Shown here one piece after another: positions 58,776 to 64,000 of a stretch of DNA of 64,000 bases. The stretch is from Acidimicrobiales bacterium (GTDB lineage Bacteria; Actinomycetota; Acidimicrobiia; Acidimicrobiales; Acidimicrobilacustridaceae): NCBI GenBank assembly GCA_025456085.1, contig JALOLF010000003.1, forward strand, positions 19,416-83,415, written 5' to 3'. Positions within the stretch are counted from its first letter, which is position 1. Every line of letters begins with the position of its first letter. The translations under genes and the position numbers were made by a program. The notes under the pieces were generated by a model. It was not told the DNA's origin. It saw only the letters and a program-made list of their open reading frames with translations, and ran no database searches.

Positions 58776-60113
58776 ATGACGGAGCGACTCGTGGTCATCG
58801 GAGGCGACGCCGGCGGCATGGCCGGCGCGTCACAGGTCCGCCGGATGCGTCCCGAGCTCGAGATCGTGGCGTTGGAGCGCGGCCTGCGCACCAGCTACGC
58901 CGCCTGCGGCATCCCCTTCTTCGTGTCGGGCGAGATCGCCGAGCTCGAGCGCCTCGTGGCCCGCAGCCCCGAGGAGTTCCGCTCCCGTCAGAACATCGAC
59001 GTGCGGCTGCGCCACGAGGTGGTCGGCATCGACCTGGACCGGCGCGACGTGGAGTATCGCGACCTCGACGCCGGCCGCACCGATCGCCTGGGGTTCGACC
59101 AACTCCTCATCGGCACCGGCGCACGTCCGCTGCGCCCACCGCTGCCCGGCATCGACGGGGACAACGTCTTCGGCGTGCAGACCCTCGACGACGCCGAACG
59201 CCTCCACGACGAGGCCCGGGCCCGGGGCGCGCAGCGCGTCGTGGTCGTGGGCGGGGGCTACATCGGCCTGGAGATGGCCGAGGCGTTCTGCCACTTCGGG
59301 GCGGAGGTCGTGGTGCTGGAGGCCGCCCCGCAGGCCATGCGCACCCTGGATGCCGACATGGCCGACCTGGTGGTGGGGGTCATGGCCGAGCACGGCATCG
59401 CGGTGCGCACCGGGGTCGAGGTGCTGGGCTTCGAGCCCGACGGCGTGGTCACCGCCGAGGGGAAGGAGCCCGCGGACCTCGTCGTGCTCGGCATGGGGGT
59501 CACCCCGAACAGCGAGCTGGCCGGTGCCGCCGGGATCGCGCTCGGGGTGCGCAACGCCATCCGGGTCGACGACCACCAACGCACGAGCGCCGAGGGCGTC
59601 TACGGCGCCGGGGACTGCTGCGAGTCGTTCCACCGGGTGACGCGCCAACAGGTGCACGTGGCGCTGGGCACCGTCGCCAACCGCCAGGCGCGGGTGGCGG
59701 GGGTGAACCTGGGCGGGGGAGACGCCACCTTCGCCGGTGTGCTGGGAAGTGCCGTGACCCGCATCTGCACCACCGAGGTCGCCCGCACCGGTCTCACCGA
59801 GGCCGAGGCCTCCGTGGCGGGGTTCGAGTACGTGGTCGGCAAGGCCAAGGCCAGCACGCGCGCCCACTACTACCCCGGAGCCGAGCCCATCACCGTGAAG
59901 CTGGTGGCGGAGTGCGGCACCGGTCGGCTGCTGGGCGGGCAGATCGTGGGCGGTCCCGGTTCCGGCAAGCGCATCGACACGGTGGCGACCGCCATCTGGA
60001 ACGAGATGAGCGTCGACGAGATGATCGACCTGGACCTGGCGTACGCCCCGCCGTTCTCGCCGGTGTGGGACCCGGTGGTCACCGCCGCCCGCCAGGCCGC
60101 CAAGGGTGCCTGA
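58776..60113 (+). CDS. FAD-dependent pyridine nucleotide-disulfide oxidoreductase (CoA-disulfide-reductase-like)
   Basis: Two-dinucleotide-binding flavoenzyme, 445 residues. FAD motif VVIGGDAGGMAGA, redox-active Cys44 in SYAACGIPFF, NAD(P) motif VVVVGGGYIGLEMAE and C-terminal dimerisation domain. The single active-site Cys in an SxxxCGxP context marks the CoA-disulfide reductase / Nox branch rather than thioredoxin reductase. It would maintain CoA thiol or reduce peroxide or oxygen. Leaderless-type start. Overlaps the next gene by 8 nt. Confidence 0.88.
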   Translation: MTERLVVIGGDAGGMAGASQVRRMRPELEIVALERGLRTSYAACGIPFFVSGEIAELERLVARSPEEFRSRQNIDVRLRHEVVGIDLDRRDVEYRDLDAGRTDRLGFDQLLIGTGARPLRPPLPGIDGDNVFGVQTLDDAERLHDEARARGAQRVVVVGGGYIGLEMAEAFCHFGAEVVVLEAAPQAMRTLDADMADLVVGVMAEHGIAVRTGVEVLGFEPDGVVTAEGKEPADLVVLGMGVTPNSELAGAAGIALGVRNAIRVDDHQRTSAEGVYGAGDCCESFHRVTRQQVHVALGTVANRQARVAGVNLGGGDATFAGVLGSAVTRICTTEVARTGLTEAEASVAGFEYVVGKAKASTRAHYYPGAEPITVKLVAECGTGRLLGGQIVGGPGSGKRIDTVATAIWNEMSVDEMIDLDLAYAPPFSPVWDPVVTAARQAAKGA

Positions 60114-60774
60114 GCCCTCGCCGCCCGGCTCCACGAGCCGCGGACTGCTGATCGCCGCCGGGTTGCTGGTGGTCGCCGCCGGGTTCGGGCTCGGCTTCCG
60201 CCTGGGCACGGGAGGCGACGGCCAGGCGACGACGCCCGTCGGGGAGCAGGCAGCACCTCGAGCGGTGGGCGACGACGCCTCCCCGGCGTCCGAGGCCCCG
60301 TCCTCGTCCGGCGCCACGGAGGCCTCCTCCTCCTCCACCACCACCACGACCGCCGCCACGACGACGTCCACGGCCGCGCCCACCACCACGACCACCACGC
60401 CGCCGACGACCGCCCCCACGACCGTCGCGCCCCCGACCGTGGTGGCGACGGTGCCGGCGCCTCCGACCACGTCGGGTCGGGCGGACATCGTGGTGACCTA
60501 TCCGCGCACCGCCGCCGGCTACCTGGCGTTGCCGCGCCAGGGCTCGACGGCCATCACCCTGACGAACCAGGGCACGCTCCCCGGTGGCTGGCTGCTGTCG
60601 GGTGTCGGCTTCGTGTCGGGGACCGGGGGAACGGCCCAGGGCACCGTGCAGCCCGGTGCCAGCACGGTCGTCACCTTGGCCGCGGCGCCGGGCCAGCCCG
60701 TGGGTTCGACGCTCAACATCCTCGTGCTGGGTGCCGGCACCGGCACCCAGGCCGTTCCGGCTCTCGTCGTGTAG
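60106..60774 (+). CDS. Membrane-anchored Ser/Thr-rich surface protein
   Basis: A 222-residue exported protein, GTG start. The membrane helix spans residues about 12-32. It is followed by a low-complexity Ser/Thr/Ala/Pro linker (50-125), which in actinobacteria often spans the cell wall and may be glycosylated. The last 95 residues are an Ig-like beta domain (DIVVTYPRTAAGYLALPRQG and VVTLAAAPG). Function unknown. It overlaps the upstream gene by 8 nt and so is cotranscribed. Confidence 0.7.
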   Translation: MPEPSPPGSTSRGLLIAAGLLVVAAGFGLGFRLGTGGDGQATTPVGEQAAPRAVGDDASPASEAPSSSGATEASSSSTTTTTAATTTSTAAPTTTTTTPPTTAPTTVAPPTVVATVPAPPTTSGRADIVVTYPRTAAGYLALPRQGSTAITLTNQGTLPGGWLLSGVGFVSGTGGTAQGTVQPGASTVVTLAAAPGQPVGSTLNILVLGAGTGTQAVPALVV

Positions 60775-60792
60775 GGCCGTCGGCTTCAGGCG

Positions 60793-62958
60793 GTGGGTGT
60801 CGGTGTCGAAAACCGGGGGGTGAAGCGCCGTCGGTCACGTCGTCCACCCGCACGAGCCGTCGCCCGTGCCCCGCAGCTGGCGCGTCGGGCAGCGGTGGGG
60901 CTCGTGCTGGCGGCGGTGCTCGCGGTGGTGCCCGGCGTCGGCCCGGCCGCGGCGCTCGACTCGACCCAGATCGGTGCCGTCCGCTCGGTCACCACCGCCA
61001 CCATCGGCATCACCGGCGTCACGCCGGCCACCACCTCGGGCCACGTCGGCGTCGACGTCCTCCTCGGGTCGCAGGACTACAGCCCCTGTTCGAACCCGTC
61101 GGAGACCTACCGGGCGGTGTGCGACTCGGGCTACTACGACGTGCACCGCTGGACGCCCTCGGGCAGCGACTTCTCGTCCGGCATGGTGGTGCGCAACGCG
61201 GAGGGCGGCGTCACCCACAACTGGGCCAACAAGATGACCAAGGCCCACGTCGAGCTCTACCCGTACGGCCCCGGCGGCGCCTACGACCCGTGGACGCAGA
61301 CCACCGGAGGCGCGGCGCTGTGGGTCGGGGGCTTCACCTCGTCGGCCGGCGCGGCACGCTCGACGCCCGAGGTGGGCGCGATCCCGTTGCCCCAGCAGGG
61401 TCGGCCCGGCACGGGCCGGCTCACCGGCACCGTCGTGTCCAACGCGGCGGTCACCACCGACCGCCTCGGCGTGGCCTTCTTCCAGCAGGGTGACGGCGCC
61501 GTGTCCTCCGGCGGTGTCGGTGTGCAGGGCTTCGCCGCGCTCGGCAACCGGGGCTCGGCCTGGACGTCGGGCTACGTCTACGACGGCGAGTACATCGTCT
61601 TCATCGAGGACCGCCTGCGGGACACGAAGATCGTGGGCTTCGTCACCATCGCCGGCGCCACCACCGTGGACCTCGACCTGGAGGCGACCTGCTTCGGCCT
61701 CGACACCTGCGAGCACCTGGCCGGCACGCCCACGGTGACCAGCGGCGGCTTCCACCCCGTCACCCCGGGTCGGGTGCTCGACACCCGTGTCGGGATCGGC
61801 CACCCCGCCGAGAAGGTGCACCAGGGCGACGGGGCCAGCGCGGACCCGAACCCCGACGTGCGGCGGGCGGCCGCCGTCAACCACGAGGTGCGGGTGACCG
61901 GGGCCTTCGGGGTGCCCACGACGGGCGTGGCGGCCGTCGTGCTGAACGTGACGGCCGTGGCTCCGACAGAACCGAGCCACCTCACCATCTTCCCCAAGCC
62001 GGCGAGGCGCTCGCTGTACGACGACCAGTCGTCCTACGGGCAGGTGCCCGAGGCCTCGAACCTGAACGTCGTGCGCGGCCAGACGGTGCCGAACCTGGTG
62101 GTGGCCAAGGTGGGAGCGGGTGGCAAGGTCCGCGTCGACAACCACCGGGGCGACACCGACCTCGTGTTCGACGTGGTGGGTTGGTTCGACACGGGTGCCG
62201 GGACGACGGGTGACGTGTTCACCGGCGTCACCCCCACTCGGCTGCTCGACACGCGCAGCGGCCCCTCGAACCCGCCGGCGCCGGCACCACTGGGAGCGGG
62301 CGTGACGCGTGTCCTGCCCGTCACGGGCGGGGGAGGCCCGGTGCCGGCGACGGCCACGGCCGTCGTGGTCAACGTGACGGCCACGGGCGCCTCGTCGGCG
62401 AGCCACCTCACGGTCTGGCCCGCCGGTGTGACCATGCCGGTGGCCTCGAACCTCAACTTCGTCGCCGGTCAGACCGTGCCCAACCTGGTGACGGTCAGGG
62501 TCGGTGCGGGTGGCGCCATCAGCCTGTTCAACAACGCGGGGACGACCCACGTGGTGGTCGACGTGGTGGGGTACTACGCGCCCGGCGCGGTGGGGCGCCT
62601 CACCCCCTCCTCGCCGGCCCGCCTGCTCGACACCCGGTCGGGGCTGGGGGGGCCGTCCGGTGCCTTCGGCGACGGTGAGACCCGGCTGCTGCAGGTCGGG
62701 GGAGCGGGCCCCGTCCCCCCGGGCGCCAAGGCCGTGGTGCTGAACGTCACGGTGACCGGTCCGACGGCGTCGAGCCACCTCACCGTCTTCCCGGCCGATG
62801 CGGCCTCCATGCCGACCGCGTCGAACCTCAACTTCGTGGCCGGCCAGACCGTGCCCAACCTCGTCGTCGTGCGGGTCAGCGGGGCCGGCCGGGTCGCGCT
62901 CTACAACAACGACGGGGCCACCCACGTCATCGCCGACGTGGTTGCCTGGTACACCTGA
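60793..62958 (+). CDS. Secreted protein with three C-terminal beta-rich repeats
   Basis: Large exported protein, 721 residues from GTG 60793; GTG 60820 is an alternative and gives the more typical signal-peptide length, with basic KRRRSRRPP. The signal ends AAA|LDSTQIG. An N-terminal domain of about 290 residues contains YSPCSNPSETYRAVCDSG and WVGGFTSS. Three repeats of about 120-150 residues follow, each with R(V/L)LDTR, N-V-T-A/V, SHLT, ASNLN, GQTVPNLV and VVGWF/VVGYY/VVAWY. Such repeats occur on many secreted actinobacterial proteins. Substrate or partner unknown. Confidence 0.8.
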   Translation: MGVGVENRGVKRRRSRRPPARAVARAPQLARRAAVGLVLAAVLAVVPGVGPAAALDSTQIGAVRSVTTATIGITGVTPATTSGHVGVDVLLGSQDYSPCSNPSETYRAVCDSGYYDVHRWTPSGSDFSSGMVVRNAEGGVTHNWANKMTKAHVELYPYGPGGAYDPWTQTTGGAALWVGGFTSSAGAARSTPEVGAIPLPQQGRPGTGRLTGTVVSNAAVTTDRLGVAFFQQGDGAVSSGGVGVQGFAALGNRGSAWTSGYVYDGEYIVFIEDRLRDTKIVGFVTIAGATTVDLDLEATCFGLDTCEHLAGTPTVTSGGFHPVTPGRVLDTRVGIGHPAEKVHQGDGASADPNPDVRRAAAVNHEVRVTGAFGVPTTGVAAVVLNVTAVAPTEPSHLTIFPKPARRSLYDDQSSYGQVPEASNLNVVRGQTVPNLVVAKVGAGGKVRVDNHRGDTDLVFDVVGWFDTGAGTTGDVFTGVTPTRLLDTRSGPSNPPAPAPLGAGVTRVLPVTGGGGPVPATATAVVVNVTATGASSASHLTVWPAGVTMPVASNLNFVAGQTVPNLVTVRVGAGGAISLFNNAGTTHVVVDVVGYYAPGAVGRLTPSSPARLLDTRSGLGGPSGAFGDGETRLLQVGGAGPVPPGAKAVVLNVTVTGPTASSHLTVFPADAASMPTASNLNFVAGQTVPNLVVVRVSGAGRVALYNNDGATHVIADVVAWYT
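61753..62955 (+). repeat. Triple protein-domain repeat in the secreted protein
   Basis: Repeat units begin near 61753, 62218 and 62596. Shared elements in order are GRVLDTR/TRLLDTR/ARLLDTR, LNVTAVA/VNVTATG/LNVTVTG, SHLTIFP/SHLTVWP/SHLTVFP, ASNLNVV/ASNLNFV and GQTVPNLV. Second and third are the most alike, the first has a longer insertion. Confidence 0.8.
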
Positions 62959-63007
62959 GCGAGGGGCCGTGCCGCGAGCGGGCACGGCGACCGACGGGAG
63001 GCTCGAC

Positions 63008-63736
63008 GTGGTGCTACCGACCGATGGGATGGACCCGACACGACGGATCTGGGCACGCGTCGTCGCCTACTTCCTCGACGGGATCATCGACGTGGTGATC
63101 CTGTTGGTGCTGATCTCCGTGCTCGACCTCGACGTCGAGCAGACCGTCGGCGTGGTCGTACCACAGGACGTGGGTGACAACGCGCCGCAGTGGATCGCGC
63201 TCGCCCTGTTCTACCTGGCGTGGTGGGTCGTGTCGCGGGTGTGGCTGGTGGGGGCGTACGGATGGACGCCCGGCAAGCTCGCCCTGGGGTTGCGGGTCGT
63301 GCGGTGGGAGGGGCGCCCTCCCGGCCCGGGGTGGGCGGCGCTGCGCGGCCTCGTGTTCACGATCGGCTCCTCGTGCCTGGGCTCGCTCTACGCGCTCGTG
63401 GCCTTCGGGTTCGTGCTCGGCACGAAGGCGCACCGTGCCCCGCACGACTACGCGGCGGGCACCTACGTGATCGACGCGTTCTACCTGGGTCGGCTGCTCG
63501 TGCCGGCCGCTTCGGGCGGTGTCGTCGCCGGCCCGCCATCGGTGACGCGTGAGGAGGCGATGGCCTACGCCGAGGAGCACCACCTTCCCCTCGCCTACGT
63601 GCCACCCCGCAAGGCCAAGCGAGACGGCAACCCCGTCTACGACAAGACGCTGGGGGCCTACGTGGTGTGGAACGCCCGAGAGGAGCAGTGGCTGGCGCTG
63701 GACCCGGCGAGCCAGACCTGGCGCCCGCTGTCCTGA
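63008..63736 (+). CDS. RDD-family membrane protein
   Basis: A 242-residue membrane protein with three to four predicted helices. It starts MDPTRRIWARVVAYFLDGI a few residues in, the RDD-domain N-terminus (Arg, Asp-Asp-type pattern), with GWTPGKLALGLRVVR and HRAPHDYAAGTYVI later. RDD proteins are transporters or antiporters in several bacteria, but the substrate here is unknown. GTG 63008 is chosen because GGGAGG ends 6 nt before it. The soluble C-terminal 70 residues include KTLGAYVVWNAREEQWLALD. Confidence 0.82.
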   Translation: MVLPTDGMDPTRRIWARVVAYFLDGIIDVVILLVLISVLDLDVEQTVGVVVPQDVGDNAPQWIALALFYLAWWVVSRVWLVGAYGWTPGKLALGLRVVRWEGRPPGPGWAALRGLVFTIGSSCLGSLYALVAFGFVLGTKAHRAPHDYAAGTYVIDAFYLGRLLVPAASGGVVAGPPSVTREEAMAYAEEHHLPLAYVPPRKAKRDGNPVYDKTLGAYVVWNAREEQWLALDPASQTWRPLS

Positions 63737-63744
63737 GCGGGCGA

Positions 63745-63990
63745 TCAGGAGGTGAGCAGGAGCGCCGCGACCAGCGCGATGACCAGCACCACGATCAGGA
63801 TGCCCAGCACGATGAGCACCTTCGGGGGCCCCTGCTTCGGAACGCCGGTGACGGGGCCGCCGGGGATGGGGGCCATGGCGGGCGGGGTCACCGGCTGTTG
63901 CAGGGGCGGCGCCGGTGGTGGTGTCGGGATGGGTGCGTCCGCGGGGGGTGGTGCCAGCCCGGGTGGGGGCGCCGCGGGTGGGGGTGCCAC
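63745..63990 (-). CDS. Proline-rich protein with C-terminal membrane helix (possibly partial)
   Basis: An 81-residue reading frame from GTG 63990, still open to the window edge, so the true start may lie outside. Residues 1-55 are mostly Pro and Ala, followed by a single membrane helix VLIVLGILIVVLVIALVAAL and Leu-Thr-Ser at the end. Such tails are common on actinobacterial membrane-anchored Pro-rich proteins. It converges on the RDD gene with an 8-nt gap. Function not assignable. Confidence 0.55.
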   Translation of the reverse strand: MAPPPAAPPPGLAPPPADAPIPTPPPAPPLQQPVTPPAMAPIPGGPVTGVPKQGPPKVLIVLGILIVVLVIALVAALLLTS

Positions 63991-64000
63991 CGGGGTCGCG

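Noticed and set aside
60330..60440. Repetitive ACC/ACG-rich DNA that could be a satellite or CRISPR-like repeat
   Set aside because: It encodes the Thr/Ser linker of a membrane protein; codons are varied and there is no fixed repeat-spacer pattern.
1..64000. tRNA, rRNA, CRISPR, transposase, integrase or toxin-antitoxin genes
   Set aside because: Looked for on both strands by conserved sequence or protein motifs; none seen.

Overview
The window is very GC-rich, densely coded DNA with many GTG starts, 4-nt GTGA/ATGA gene overlaps, TANNNT-type -10 boxes and several apparently leaderless genes. It also carries F420/luciferase-like monooxygenases, P450-ferredoxin pairs and steroid-type CoA enzymes. 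Together these point to a high-GC Actinomycetota chromosome, plausibly class Acidimicrobiia (inference; there is no rRNA to prove it). No tRNA, rRNA, CRISPR array, insertion sequence or phage gene was seen. No gene-free stretch reaches 300 bases.

Layout. (1) 1-11334: a catabolic island. A seven-gene plus-strand operon encodes acyl-CoA dehydrogenase, two paralogous crotonases, two acyl-CoA synthetases and two SDRs. It meets a minus-strand amidohydrolase-Rieske oxygenase-P450 operon tail to tail. The set looks like activation, ring/side-chain oxidation and beta-oxidation of a hydrophobic, possibly steroid- or terpenoid-like substrate. (2) 11415-20346: a nickel island. A Fur-family regulator lies divergent from a NikMNQO/CbiMNQO-type importer, followed by a complete convergent hypCDEABF set for NiFe-hydrogenase cofactor assembly. 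No hydrogenase structural gene is in the window. (3) 20408-24715: amidohydrolase, TetR regulator and two luciferase-like monooxygenases, with well-formed operator palindromes (one KstR-like) around the regulator. (4) 24737-31566: envelope and conjugation genes: acyltransferase-3/SGNH, SGNH lipoprotein, sulfotransferase, DUF1214 protein, beta-propeller lipoprotein. (5) 31542-33768: ferredoxin-P450-crotonase operon. (6) 33902-42770: His-rich membrane protein, BipA/TypA, SHOCT-like protein, cold shock protein, GH63-like glucosidase, M32 carboxypeptidase, YcnI-like copper protein. (7) 42844-54176: AttH/CrtC-like protein, alpha/beta hydrolase, a double-TetR fusion, HU, SixA, a BlaI/M56 pair, cupredoxin and beta-helix lipoproteins, DUF1996 protein, PAS-GGDEF cyclase, hexapeptide acyltransferase. 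(8) 54196-58677: an operon joining a phosphotransferase, a crotonase, a cyclic-2,3-diphosphoglycerate-synthetase-like GTPase and a carbamate kinase with an acidic N-terminal extension. (9) 58776-64000: CoA-disulfide-reductase-like flavoprotein, secreted Ser/Thr-linker and triple-repeat proteins, an RDD membrane protein and a proline-rich membrane protein at the edge.

The most notable signals are these. None of the four crotonases carries the canonical glutamate pair; the first two share a precisely placed His/His replacement. The GTPase-carbamate kinase pair has no clear role. There is a tandem TetR-TetR fusion. The nickel regulator-transporter-hyp arrangement has nested palindromes in its control region. 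A perfect inverted repeat holds the cold-shock gene's -10 box in its loop, and divergent leaderless promoters face each other at 40417-40482.
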